From assembly GCA_963920705.1 (NCBI GenBank), contig CAWUCO010000219.1, forward strand, positions 434,001 to 498,000: DNA of 64,000 nt, written 5' to 3'. The translations under genes were made by a program, and so were the position numbers. Origin of the DNA: Odiellus spinosus. Taxonomy: Eukaryota; Arthropoda; Arachnida; Opiliones; Phalangiidae. A model generated the notes under the pieces. The model ran no database searches, was not told the DNA's origin, and saw nothing but the letters and a program-made list of their open reading frames with translations. Below are positions 27,375 to 41,130 of this stretch, piece by piece. Each line of letters starts with the position of its first letter. Positions within the stretch are counted from its first letter, which is position 1.

Positions 27375-27418
27375 GATGTATACTTGGGAAATTTTTCGAT
27401 CTATACTTGGGAAATTTT
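26447..27418 (+). repeat. 528-bp doublet, first occurrence
   Basis: Positions 26447-26890 recur at 26975-27418. The TTTTTTGTACTATACATGGG landmark is at 26686 and 27214. The period is 23 monomers less one base, because each unit contains one 22-bp monomer (GGGAAATTTTGGATC). Each unit also has the TTGGTAAA / CGATCAATAC / GGATGTATAC series. Confidence 0.8.
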
Positions 27419-30400
27419 TTGATCTATACTTGGGAAATTTTGGATCTATACTTGGGAAATTTTTGGATCTTGGGAAATTTTTCGATCTATACTTGGGAAA
27501 TTTTTCGATCTATACTTGGGAAATTTTTGGATGTATACTTGGGAATTTTTTCGATCTATACTTGGGAAATTTTTGGATTTATACTTGGGAAATTTTTGGA
27601 TCTATACTTGGGAAATTTTTGGATCTATACTTGGGAAATTTTTGGATCTATACTTGGGAAATTTTTGGATCTATACTTGGGAAATTTTTTGATCTATACT
27701 TGGGAAATTTTGGATCTATACTTGGGAAATTTTTTGATCTATACTTGGAAAATTTTTCGATCTATGCTTGGGAAATTTTTGGATCTATACTTGGGAAATT
27801 TTTGGATTTATACTTGGGAAATTTTTGGATCTATACTTGGAAAATTTTTCGATCTATACTAGGGAAATTTTTTGATCTATACTTGGGAAATTTTGGATCT
27901 ATACTTGGGAAATTTTTTGATCTATACTTGGAAAATTTTTCGATCTATGCTTGGGAAATTTTTGGATCTATACTTGGGAAATTTTTGGATTTATACTTGG
28001 GAAATTTTTGGATCTATACTTGGAAAATTTTTCGATCTATACTAGGGAAATTTTTGGATCTATACTTGGGAAATTTTTGGATCTATACTTGGGAAATTTT
28101 TCGATCTATACTTGGGAAATTTTTGGATCTATTCTTGGGAAATTTTGGATCTATACTTGGGAAATTTTTGGATCTATACTTGGGAAATTTTTGGATCTAT
28201 ACTTGGAAAATTTTTCGATCTATACTAGGGAAATTTTTCGATCTATACTTGGGAAATTTTTGGATCTATACTTGGGAAATTTTTGGATCTATACTTGGGA
28301 AATTTTTGGATCTATACTTGGAAAATTTTTGGAACTATACTTGGAAAATTTTTCGATCTATACTAGGGAAATTTTTCGATCTATGCTTGGGAAATTTTTG
28401 GATCTATTCATGGGAAATTTTTGGATCTATACTTGGGAAATTTTTTGTACTATACATGGGAAATGTTTGGATCTATTCTTGGGAAATTTTTGAATCTATA
28501 CTTGGTAAATTTTTCGATCAATACTTGGGAAATTTTTGGATCTATACTTGGGAAATTTTTGGATCTATTCATGGGAAATTTTTGGATCTATACTTGGGAA
28601 ATTTTTTGTACTATACATGGGAAATTTTTGGATCTATTCTTGGTAAATTTTTGAATCTATACTTGGTAAATTTTTCGATCAATACTTGGGAAATTTTTCG
28701 ATCTATACTTGGGAAATTTTTGGATGTATACTTGGGAAATTTTTCGATCTATACTTGGGAAATTTTTCGATCTATACTTGGGAAATTTTTGGATCTATAC
28801 TTGGAAAATTTTTGAATCTATACTTGGGAAATTTTTGGATCTATACTTGGGAAATTTTTCGATCTATACTTGGGAAATTTTTGGATCTATACTTGGGAAA
28901 TTTTTGGATCTATACTTGGGAAATTTTTGGATCTATACTAGGGAAATTTTTCGATCTATACTAGGGAAATTTTTCGATCTATACTTGGGAAATTTTTGGA
29001 TGTATACTTGGGAAATTTGTGGATCTATACTTGGGAAATTTTTCGATCTATACTTGGGAAATTTTTGGATCTATACTTGGGAAATTTTTCGATCTATACT
29101 TGGGAAATTTTTGGATCTATACTTGGGAAATTTTTGGATCTATACTAGGGAAATTTTTCGATCTATACTTGGAAAATTTTTCGATCTATGCTTGGGAAAT
29201 TTTTGGATCTATACTTGGGAAATTTTTGGATTTATACTTGGGAAATTTTGGATCTATACTTGGGAAATTTTTCGATCTATACTTGGAAATTTTTTCGATC
29301 TATGCTTGGGAAATTTTTGGATCTATACTTGGGAAATTTTTGGATTTATACTTGGGAAATTTTTGGATCTATACTTGGGAAATTTTTGGATCTATACTAG
29401 GGAAATTTTTCGATCTATACTAGGGAAATTTTTCGATCTATACTTGGAAAATTTTTGAATCTATACTTTTGAAATTTTTGGATCTATACTTGGGAAATTT
29501 TTCGATCTATACTTGGGAAATTTTTTGATCTATACTTGGGAAATTTTGGATCTATACTTGGGAAATTTTTCGATCTATACTTGGAAAATTTTTCGATCTA
29601 TGCTTGGGAAATTTTTGGATCTATACTTGGGAAATTTTTGGATTTATACTTGGGAAATTTTTGGATCTATACTTGGGAAATTTTTGGATCTATACTTGGG
29701 AAATTTTTGGATCTATACTTGGGAAATTTTTGGATCTATACTTGGGAAATTTTTTGATCTATACTTGGGAAATTTTGGATCTATACTTGGGAAATTTTTT
29801 GATCTATACTTGGAAAATTTTTCGATCTATGCTTGGGAAATTTTTGGATCTATTCTTGGGAAATTTTTGAATCTATACTTGGTAAATTTTTCGATCAATA
29901 CTTGGGAAATTTTTGGATCTATACTTGGGAAATTTTTGGATCTATACTTGGGAAATTTTTGGATTTATACTTGGGAAATTTTTGGATCTATACTTGGAAA
30001 ATTTTTCGATCTATACTAGGGAAATTTTTGGATCTATACTTGGGAAATTTTTGGATCTATACTTGGGAAATTTTTCGATCTATACTTGGGAAATTTTTGG
30101 ATCTATTCTTGGGAAATTTTGGATCTATACTTGGGAAATTTTTGGATCTATACTTGGGAAATTTTTGGATCTATACTTGGAAAATTTTTCGATCTATACT
30201 AGGGAAATTTTTCGATCTATACTTGGGAAATTTTTGGATCTATACTTGGGAAATTTTTGGATCTATACTTGGGAAATTTTTTGTACTATACATGGGAAAT
30301 TTTTGGATCTATTCTTGGGAAATTTTTGAATCTATACTTGGTAAATTTTTCGATCAATACTTGGGAAATTTTTCGATCTATACTTGGTAAATTTTTGGAT

Positions 30401-30971
30401 GTATACTTGGGAAATTTTTCGATCTATACTTGGGAAATTTTTGGATGTATACTTGGGAAATTTTTCGATCTATACTTGGGAAATTTTTCGATCTATACTT
30501 GGGAAATTTTTGGATCTATACTTGGGAAATTTTTCGATCTATACTTGGAAAATTTTTGAATCTATACTTGGGAAATTTTTGGATCTATACTTGGGAAATT
30601 TTTCGATCTATACTTGGGAAATTTTTGGATCTATTCTTGGGAAATTTTGGATCTATACTTGGGAAATTTTTGGATCTATACTTGGGAAATTTTTGGATCT
30701 ATACTTGGAAAATTTTTCGATCTATACTAGGGAAATTTTTCGATCTATACTTGGGAAATTTTTGGATCTATACTTGGGAAATTTTTGGATCTATACTTGG
30801 GAAATTTTTTGTACTATACATGGGAAATTTTTGGATCTATTCTTGGGAAATTTTTGAATCTATACTTGGTAAATTTTTCGATCAATACTTGGGAAATTTT
30901 TCGATCTATACTTGGTAAATTTTTGGATGTATACTTGGGAAATTTTTCGATCTATACTTGGGAAATTTTTG
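27375..30971 (+). repeat. 3,597-bp HOR, copy 2
   Basis: Direct tandem copy of 23778-27374. All landmarks keep the 3,597-bp spacing, including the 18-bp monomer at 27465-27482, the GGGAAATG monomer near 28460 and the CTTTTGAAA monomer near 29467. So few differences over 3.6 kb imply a very recent duplication or ongoing homogenisation. An assembly error cannot be excluded from sequence alone. Confidence 0.85.
27465..27482 (+). repeat. 18-bp truncated monomer, second copy
   Basis: Same five-base loss as at 23868, exactly 3,597 bp away. The deletion therefore predates the 3,597-bp duplication. Confidence 0.9.
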
Positions 30972-31149
30972 GATGTATACTTGGGAAATTTTTCGATCTA
31001 TACTTGGGAAATTTTTCGATCTATACTTGGGAAATTTTTGGATCTATACTTGGGAAATTTTTCGATCTATACTTGGAAAATTTTTGAATCTATACTTGGT
31101 AAATTTTTGGATCTATACTTGGGAAATTTTTCGATCTATACTTGGGAAA
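30044..31149 (+). repeat. 528-bp doublet, second occurrence
   Basis: Two consecutive 528-bp units, with the GTACTATACATGGG landmark at 30283 and 30811. The second unit reads CTTGGTAAATT near 31100 where the first reads CTTGGGAAATT. The right part leads into sequence unlike that after the first doublet, so this is where copy 2 of the 3,597-bp unit ends. Confidence 0.8.
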
Positions 31150-32188
31150 TTTTTTGATCTATACTTGGGAAATTTTGGATCTATACTTGGGAAATTTTTC
31201 GATCTATACTTGGAAAATTTTTCGATCTATGCTTGGGAAATTTTTGGATCTATACTTGGGAAATTTTTGGATTTATACTTGGGAAATTTTTGGATCTATA
31301 CTTGGGAAATTTTTGGATCTATACTTGGGAAATTTTTGGATCTATACTTGGGAAATTTTTGGATCTATACTTGGGAAATTTTTGGATCGATTCTTGGGAA
31401 ATTTTTGGATCTATAGTTGGGAAATTTTTGGATCTATACTTGGGAAATTTTTGGATCTATACTTGGAAAATTTTTCGATCTATACTAGGGAAATTTTTCG
31501 ATCTATACTTGGGAAATTTTTCGATCTATACTTGGGAAATTTTTGGATCTATACTTGGGAAATTTTTGGATCTATACTTGGGAAATTTTTGGATCTATAC
31601 TTGGAAATTTTTCGATCTATACTAGGGAAATTTTTCGATCTATACTTGGGAAATTTTTGGATCTATACTTGGGAAATTTTTGGATCTATACTTGGGAAAT
31701 TTTTGGATCTATACTTGGGAAATTTTTGGATCTATACTTGGGAAATTTTTCGATCTATACTTGGGAAATTTTTGGATCTATACTTGGGAAATTTTGGATC
31801 TATACTTGGGAAATTTTTCGATCTATACTTGGAAAATTTTTCGATCTATGCTTGGGAAATTTTTGGATCTATACTTGGGAAGTTTTTGGATGTATACTTG
31901 TGAAATTTTTGGATCTATACTTGGGAAATTTTTGGATCTATACTTGGGAAATTTTTCGTACTATACTTGGGAAATTTTTGGATCTATTCTTGGGAAATTT
32001 TTGGATCTATACTTGGGAAATTTTTGGATCTATACTTGGCAAATTTTTCGTACTATACTTGGGAAATTTTTCGATCTATACTTGGGAAATTTTTCGATCT
32101 ATACTTGGAAAATTTTTCGATCTATACTTGGGAAATTTTTCGATCTATACTTGGGTAATTTTTCAATCTATACTTGGAAAATTTTTGG

Positions 32189-35100
32189 ATCTATACTTGG
32201 GAAATTTTTCGTACTATATTTGGGAAATTTTTCGATCTATACTTGGGAATTTTTTGGATCTATACTTGGGAAATTTTTGGATCTATACTAGGAAAATTTT
32301 TCGATCTATACTAGGGAAATTTTTCGATCTATACTTGGGAAATTTTTGGATCTATACTTGGGAAATTTTTGGATCTATACTTGGGAAATTTTTGGATCTA
32401 TACTTGGGAAATTTTTGGATCTATACTTGGGAAATTTTTGGATCTATACTTGGGAAATTTTTGGATCTATTCTTGGGAAATTTTTGGATCTATACTTGGG
32501 AAATTTTTGGATCTATACTAGGGAAATTTTTCGATCTATACTTGGGAAATTTTTCGATCTATACTTGGGAAATTTTTGGATCGATTCTTGGGAAATTTTT
32601 GGATCTATAGTTGGGAAATTTTTGGATCTATACTTGGGAAATTTTTGGATCTATACTTGGAAAATTTTTCGATCTAAACTAGGGAAATTTTTCGATCTAT
32701 ACTTGGGAAATTTTTGGATCTATACTTGGGAAATTTTTGGATCTATACTTGGGAAATTTTTCGATCTATACTTGGGAAATTTTTGGATCTATTCTTGGGA
32801 AATTTTGGATCTATACTTGGAAAATTTTTCGATCTATACTAGGGAAATTTTTCGATCTATACTTGGGAAATTTTTGGATCTATACTTGGGAAATTTTTGG
32901 ATCTATACTTGGGAAATTTTTGGATCTATACTTGGGAAATTTTTGGATGTATTCTTGGGAAATTTTTGGATCTATACTTGGGAAATTTTTGGATCTATAC
33001 TTGGGAAATTTTTGGATCTAAACTTGGAAAATTTTTCGATCTATACTAGGGAAATTTTTCGATCTATACTTGGGAAATTTTTCGATCTATACTTGGAAAT
33101 TTTTTCGATCTATGCTTGGGAAATTTTTGGATCTATACTTGGGAAATTTTTGGATTTATACTTGGGAAATTTTTGGATCTATACTTGGGAAATTTTTGGA
33201 TCTATACTAGGGAAATTTTTCGATCTATACTAGGGAAATTTTTCGATCTATACTTGGGAAATTTTTGGATGTATACTTGGGAAATTTGTGGATCTATACT
33301 TGGGAAATTTTTGGATCTATACTTGGGAAATTTTTCGATCTATACTTGGGAAATTTTTGGATCTATACTTGGGAAATTTTTGGATCTATACTAGGGAAAT
33401 TTTTCGATCTATACTTGGAAAATTTTTCGATCTATGCTTGGGAAATTTTTGGATCCATACTTGGGAAATTTTTGGATCTATACTTGGGAAATTTTTGGAT
33501 CTATACTTGGGAAATTTTTCGATCTATACTTGGGAAATTTTTCGATCTATACTTGGGAAATTTTTGGATCTATACTTGGGAAATTTTTGGATCTATACTT
33601 GGGAAATTTTTGGATCTATACTTTGAAATTTTTGGATCTATACTAGGGAAATTTTTGGATCTATACTTGGGAAATTTTTCGATCTATACTTGGGAAATTT
33701 TTTGATCTATACTTGGGAAATTTTGGATCTATACTTGGGAAATTTTTCGATCTATACTTGGAAATTTTTTCGATCTATGCTTGGGAAATTTTTGGATCTA
33801 TACTTGGGAAATTTTTGGATTTATACTTGGGAAATTTTTGGATCTATACTTGGGAAATTTTTGGATCTATACTAGGGAAATTTTTCGATCTATACTAGGG
33901 AAATTTTTCGATCTATACTTGGGAAATTTTTGGATGTATACTTGGGAAATTTGTGGATCTATACTTGGGAAATTTTTCGATCTATACTTGGGAAATTTTT
34001 GGATCTATACTTGGGAAATTTTTCGATCTATACTTGGGAAATTTTTGGATCTATACTTGGGAAATTTTTGGATCTATACTAGGGAAATTTTTCGATCTAT
34101 ACTTGGAAAATTTTTCGATCTATGCTTGGGAAATTTTTGGATCCATACTTGGGAAATTTTTGGATCTATACTTGGGAAATTTTTGGATCTATACTTGGGA
34201 AATTTTTGGATCTATACTTGGGAAATTTTTGGATCTATACTTGGGAAATTTTTGTATCTATTCTTGGGAAATTTTTGGATCTATACTTGGGAAATTTTTG
34301 GATCTATACTTGGGAAATTTTTGGATCTATACTTGGAAAATTTTTGGATCTATACTAGGGAAATTTTTCGATCTATGCTTCTGAAATTTTTGGATCTATT
34401 CATGGGAAATTTTTGGATCTATACTTGGGAAATTTTTTGAACTATACATGGGAAATATTTGGATCTATTCTTGGGAAATTTTTGAATCTATACTTGGTAA
34501 ATTTTTCGATCAATACTTGGGAAATTTTTCGATCTATACTTGGGAAATTTTTGGATGTATACTTGGGAAATTTTTCGATCTATACTTGGGAAATTTTTCG
34601 ATCTATACTTGGGAAATTTTTGGATCTATACTTGGGAAATTTTTCGATCTATACTTGGAAAATTTTTGAATCTATACTTGGGAAATTTTTGGATATATAC
34701 TTGGGAAATTTTTCGATCTATACTTGGGAAATTTTTTGATCTATACTTGGGAAATTTTGGATCTATACTTGGGAAATTTTTTGATCTATACTTGGAAAAT
34801 TTTTCGATCTATGCTTGGGAAATTTTTGGATCTATACTTGGGAAATTTTTGGATTAATACTTGGGAAATTTTTGGATCTATACTTGGAAAATTTTTCGAT
34901 CTATACTAGGGAAATTTTTGGATCTATACTTGGTAAATTTTTGGATCTATACTTGGGAAATTTTTCGATCTATACTTGGGAAATTTTTGGATCTATTCTT
35001 GGGAAATTTTGGATCTATACTTGGGAAATTTTTGGATCTATACTTGGGAAATTTTTGGATCTATACTTGGAAAATTTTTCGATCTATACTAGGGAAATTT

Positions 35101-35333
35101 TTCGATCTATACTTGGGAAATATTTGGATCTATACTTGGGAAATTTTTGGATCTATACTTGGGAAATTTTTTGTACTATACATGGGAAATTTTTGGATCT
35201 ATTCTTGGAAATTTTTGAATCTATACTTGGTAAATTTTTCGATCAATACTTGGGAAATTTTTCGATCTATACTTGGTAAATTTTTGGATGTATACTTGGG
35301 AAATTTTTCGATCTATACTTTGGAAATTTTTCG
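32189..35333 (+). repeat. 3,145-bp unit, solitary copy
   Basis: This part of the 5.4-kb segment corresponds to the unit found twice in tandem at 43983-50272. It starts just before the CGTACTATATTTGGG monomer and contains GGATCGATTC, CTATAGTTGGG, TCTAAACTAGGG, GGATGTATTC and CTTTGAAATT variants. Here it is single and runs straight into 35340 onward, which shows the arrangement before the tandem doubling. Confidence 0.8.
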
Positions 35334-35469
35334 ATCTATACTTGGGAAATTTTTCGATCTATACTTGGGAAATTTTTGGATCTATACTTGGGAAATTTTT
35401 CGATCTATACTTGGAAAATTTTTGAATCTATACTTGGGAAATTTTTGGATCTATACTTGGGAAATTTTT

Positions 35470-38335
35470 CGATCTATACTTGGGAAATTTTTTGATCTAT
35501 ACTTGGGAAATTTTGGATCTATACTTGGGAAATTTTTCGATCTATACTTGGAAAATTTTTCGATCTATGCTTGGGAAATTTTTGGATCTATACTTGGGAA
35601 ATTTTTGGATTTATACTTGGGAAATTTTTGGATCTATACTTGGAAAATTTTTCGATCTATACTAGGGAAATTTTTTGATCTATACTTGGGAAATTTTGGA
35701 TCTATACTTGGGAAATTTTTTGATCTATACTTGGAAAATTTTTCGATCTATGCTTGGGAAATTTTTGGATCTATACTTGGGAAATTTTTGGATTTATACT
35801 TGGGAAATTTTTGGATCTATACTTGGAAAATTTTTCGATCTATACTAGGGAAATTTTTGGATCTATACTTGGGAAATTTTTGGATCTATACTTGGGAAAT
35901 TTTTCGATCTATACTTGGGAAATTTTTGGATCTATTCTTGGGAAATTTTGGATCTATACTTGGGAAATTTTTGGATCTATACTTGGGAAATTTTTGGATC
36001 TATACTTGGAAAATTTTTCGATCTATACTAGGGAAATTTTTCGATCTATACTTGGGAAATTTTTGGATCTATACTTGGGAAATTTTTGGATCTATACTTG
36101 GGAAATTTTTGGATCTATACTTGGAAAATTTTTGGAACTATACTTGGAAAATTTTTCGATCTATACTAGGGAAATTTTTCGATCTATGCTTGGGAAATTT
36201 TTGGATCTATTCATGGGAAATTTTTGGATCTATACTTGGGAAATTTTTTGTACTATACATGGGAAATGTTTGGATCTATTCTTGGGAAATTTTTGAATCT
36301 ATACTTGGTAAATTTTTCGATCAATACTTGGGAAATTTTTCGATCTATACTTGGGAAATTTTTGGATCTATTCATGGGAAATTTTTGGATCTATACTTGG
36401 GAAATTTTTTGTACTATACATGGGAAATTTTTGGATCTATTCTTGGTAAATTTTTGAATCTATACTTGGTAAATTTTTCGATCAATACTTGGGAAATTTT
36501 TCGATCTATACTTGGGAAATTTTTGGATGTATACTTGGGAAATTTTTCGATCTATACTTGGGAAATATTTCGATCTATACTTGGGAAATTTTTGGATCTA
36601 TACTTGGAAAATTTTTGAATCTATACTTGGGAAATTTTTGGATCTATACTTGGGAAATTTTTCGATCTATACTTGGGAAATTTTTGGATCTATACTTGGG
36701 AAATTTTTGGATCTATACTTGGGAAATTTTTGGATCTATACTAGGGAAATTTTTCGATCTATACTAGGGAAATTTTTCGATCTATACTTGGGAAATTTTT
36801 GGATGTATACTTGGGAAATTTGTGGATCTATACTTGGGAAATTTTTCGATCTATACTTGGGAAATTTTTGGATCTATACTTGGGAAATTTTTCGATCTAT
36901 ACTTGGGAAATTTTTGGATCTATACTTGGGAAATTTTTGGATTTATACTTGGGAAATTTTGGATCTATACTTGGGAAATTTTTCGATCTATACTTGGAAA
37001 TTTTTTCGATCTATGCTTGGGAAATTTTTGGATCTATACTTGGGAAATTTTTGGATTTATACTTGGGAAATTTTTGGATCTATACTTGGGAAATTTTTGG
37101 ATCTATACTAGGGAAATTTTTCGATCTATACTAGGGAAATTTTTCGATCTATACTTGGAAAATTTTTGAATCTATACTTGGGAAATTTTTGGATCTATAC
37201 TTGGGAAATTTTTCGATCTATACTTGGGAAATTTTTTGATCTATACTTGGGAAATTTTGGATCTATACTTGGGAAATTTTTCGATCTATACTTGGAAAAT
37301 TTTTCGATCTATGCTTGGGAAATTTTTGGATCTATACTTGGGAAATTTTTGGATTTATACTTGGGAAATTTTTGGATCTATACTTGGGAAATTTTTGGAT
37401 CTATACTTGGGAAATTTTTGGATCTATACTTGGGAAATTTTTGGATCTATACTTGGGAAATTTTTTGATCTATACTTGGGAAATTTTGGATCTATACTTG
37501 GGAAATTTTTTGATCTATACTTGGAAAATTTTTCGATCTATGCTTGGGAAATTTTTGGATCTATTCTTGGGAAATTTTTGAATCTATACTTGGTAAATTT
37601 TTCGATCAATACTTGGGAAATTTTTGGATCTATACTTGGGAAATTTTTGGATCTATACTTGGGAAATTTTTGGATCTATACTTGGGAAATTTTTTGATCT
37701 ATACTTGGGAAATTTTGGATCTATACTTGGCAAATTTTTTGATCTATACTTGGAAAATTTTTCGATCTATGCTTGGGAAATTTTTGGATCTATACTTGGG
37801 AAATTTTTGGATTTATACTTGGGAAATTTTTGGATCTATACTTGGAAAATTTTTCGATCTATACTAGGGAAATTTTTGGATCTATACTTGGGAAATTTTT
37901 GGATCTATACTTGGGAAATTTTTCGATCTATACTTGGGAAATTTTTGGATCTATTCTTGGGAAATTTTGGATCTATACTTGGGAAATTTTTGGATCTATA
38001 CTTGGGAAATTTTTGGATCTATACTTGGAAAATTTTTCGATCTATACTAGGGAAATTTTTCGATCTATACTTGGGAAATTTTTGGATCTATACTTGGGAA
38101 ATTTTTGGATCTATACTTGGGAAATTTTTTGTACTATACATGGGAAATTTTTGGATCTATTCTTGGGAAATTTTTGAATCTATACTTGGTAAATTTTTCG
38201 ATCAATACTTGGGAAATTTTTCGATCTATACTTGGTAAATTTTTGGATGTATACTTGGGAAATTTTTCGATCTATACTTGGGAAATTTTTGGATGTATAC
38301 TTGGGAAATTTTTCGATCTATACTTGGGAAATTTT
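35470..38335 (+). repeat. Rearranged relative of the 3,597-bp unit
   Basis: The stretch lines up with 24070-26890. The offset is 11,400 up to about 36,925, then 11,308 after a 92-bp loss (four monomers), then 11,445 after an insertion near 37,620-37,760. It carries two substitutions not seen in the other copies, giving GGGAAATATTTCG near 36567 and TTTTTCGATC at 35538, where copy 1 has TTTTTTGATC (24138). Confidence 0.7.
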
Positions 38336-41130
38336 TCGATCTATACTTGGGAAATTTTTGGATCTATACTTGGGAAATTTTTCGATCTATACTTGGAAAA
38401 TTTTTGAATCTATACTTGGGAAATTTTTGGATCTATACTTGGGAAATTTTTCGATCTATACTTGGGAAATTTTTGGATCTATTCTTGGGAAATTTTGGAT
38501 CTATACTTGGGAAATTTTTGGATCTATACTTGGGAAATTTTTGGATCTATACTTGGAAAATTTTTCGATCTATACTAGGGAAATTTTTCGATCTATACTT
38601 GGGAAATTTTTGGATCTATACTTGGGAAATTTTTGGATCTATACTTGGGAAATTTTTTGTACTATACATGGGAAATTTTTGGATCTATTCTTGGGAAATT
38701 TTTGAATCTATACTTGGTAAATTTTTCGATCAATACTTGGGAAATTTTTCGATCTATACTTGGTAAATTTTTGGATGTATACTTGGGAAATTTTTCGATC
38801 TATACTTGGGAAATTTTTGGATGTATACTTGGGAAATTTTTCGATCTATACTTGGGAAATTTTTCGATCTATACTTGGGAAATTTTTGGATCTATACTTG
38901 GAAAATTTTTGGATCTATACTTGGGAAATTTTTCGATCTATACTTGGGAAATTTTTTGATCTATACTTGGGAAATTTTGGATCTATACTTGGGAAATTTT
39001 TCGATCTATACTTGGAAAATTTTTCGATCTATGCTTGGGAAATTTTTGGATCTATACTTGGGAAATTTTTGGATTTATACTTGGGAAATTTTTGGATCTA
39101 TACTTGGGAAATTTTTGGATCTATACTTGGGAAATTTTTGGATCTATACTTGGGAAATTTTTGGATCTATACTTGGGAAATTTTTGGATCGATTCTTGGG
39201 AAATTTTTGGATCTATAGTTGGGAAATTTTTGGATCTATACTTGGGAAATTTTTGGATCTATACTTGGAAAATTTTTCGATCTATACTAGGGAAATTTTT
39301 CGATCTATACTTGGGAAATTTTTCGATCTATACTTTTGAAATTTTTGGATCTATACTTGGGAAATTTTTGGATCTATACTTGGGAAATTTTTGGATCTAT
39401 ACTTGGAAATTTTTCGATCTATACTAGGGAAATTTTTCGATCTATACTTGGGAAATTTTTCGATCTATACTTGGGAAATTTTTGGATCTATACTTGGGAA
39501 ATTTTTGGATCTATACTTGGGAAATTTTTGGATCTATACTTGGGAAATTTTTCGATCTATACTTGGGAAATTTTTGGATCTATACTTGGGAAATTTTGGA
39601 TCTATACTTGGGAAATTTTTCGATCTATACTTGGAAAATTTTTCGATCTATGCTTGGGAAATTTTTGGATCTATACTTGGGAAGTTTTTGGATGTATACT
39701 TGTGAAATTTTTGGATCTATACTTGGGAAATTTTTGGATCTATACTTGGGAAATTTTTCGTACTATACTTGGGAAATTTTTGGATCTATTCTTGGGAAAT
39801 TTTTGGATCTATACTTGGGAAATTTTTGGATCTATACTTGGCAAATTTTTCGTACTATACTTGGGAAATTTTTCGATCTATACTTGGGAAATTTTTCGAT
39901 CTATACTTGGAAAATTTTTCGATCTATACTTGGGAAATTTTTCGATCTATACTTGGGTAATTTTTCAATCTATACTTGGAAAATTTTTGGATCTATACTT
40001 GGGAAATTTTTCGTACTATATTTGGGAAATTTTTCGATCTATACTTGGGAATTTTTTGGATCTATACTTGGGAAATTTTTGGATCTATACTAGGAAAATT
40101 TTTCGATCTATACTAGGGAAATTTTTCGATCTATACTTGGGAAATTTTTGGATCTATACTTGGGAAATTTTTGGATCTATACTTGGGAAATTTTTGGATC
40201 TATACTTGGGAAATTTTTGGATCTATACTTGGGAAATTTTTGGATCTATACTTGGGAAATTTTTGGATCTATTCTTGGGAAATTTTTGGATCTATACTTG
40301 GGAAATTTTTGGATCTATACTAGGGAAATTTTTCGATCTATACTTGGGAAATTTTTCGATCTATACTTGGGAAATTTTTGGATCGATTCTTGGGAAATTT
40401 TTGGATCTATAGTTGGGAAATTTTTGGATCTATACTAGGGAAATTTTTGGATCTATACTTGGAAAATTTTTCGATCTAAACTAGGGAAATTTTTCGATCT
40501 ATACTTGGGAAATTTTTGGATCTATACTTGGGAAATTTTTGGATCTATACTTGGGAAATTTTTCGATCTATACTTGGGAAATTTTTGGATCTATTCTTGG
40601 GAAATTTTGGATCTATACTTGGAAAATTTTTCGATCTATACTAGGGAAATTTTTCGATCTATACTTGGGAAATTTTTGGATCTATACTTGGGAAATTTTT
40701 GGATCTATACTTGGGAAATTTTTGGATCTATACTTGGGAAATTTTTGGATGTATTCTTGGGAAATTTTTGGATCTATACTTGGGAAATTTTTGGATCTAT
40801 ACTTGGGAAATTTTTGGATCTAAACTTGGAAAATTTTTCGATCTATACTAGGGAAATTTTTCGATCTATACTTGGGAAATTTTTCGATCTATACTTGGAA
40901 ATTTTTTCGATCTATGCTTGGGAAATTTTTGGATCTATACTTGGGAAATTTTTGGATTTATACTTGGGAAATTTTTGGATCTATACTTGGGAAATTTTTC
41001 GATCTATACTTGGGAAATTTTTCGATCTATACTTGGGAAATTTTTGGATCTATACTTGGGAAATTTTTGGATCTATACTTGGGAAATTTTTGGATCTATA
41101 CTTTGAAATTTTTGGATCTATACTAGGGAA
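37185..41130 (+). repeat. 3,946-bp HOR, copy 1
   Basis: Repeats as 41131-45444. The offset is 3,946 up to about 38,890, then 3,992 (two monomers fewer here), and 4,314 after 40,990, where this copy lacks 322 bp (14 monomers) present in the second. Differences include CTTTTGAAA at 39333 against CTTGGGAAA, and CTAGGG near 40436 against CTTGGG. It contains a 528-bp doublet at 37892-38893. Confidence 0.75.
37892..38893 (+). repeat. 528-bp doublet, third occurrence
   Basis: The landmark GTACTATACATGGG occurs at 38131 and 38659. The second unit ends early, at about 38893, where CTTGGAAAATTTTTGG replaces two monomers found in the other doublets. Confidence 0.8.

Larger units (their letters stand above)
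29930..35354 (+). repeat. 5.4-kb segment duplicated at 41724-47148
   Basis: All landmarks from 29930 to 35354 reappear 11,794 bp downstream without a change of offset. They include GGATCGATTC at about 31386, the 22-bp CTTGGAAATTTTTCG monomer near 31603, CTTGTGAAA near 31905, TTTTTCAATC at 32164 and CTTCTGAAA at 34379. Translating through both copies gave the same open stretches throughout, so I saw no difference, although I did not align every base. The match stops where 35355 continues CGATC and 47149 reads CGTAC. Confidence 0.8.
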
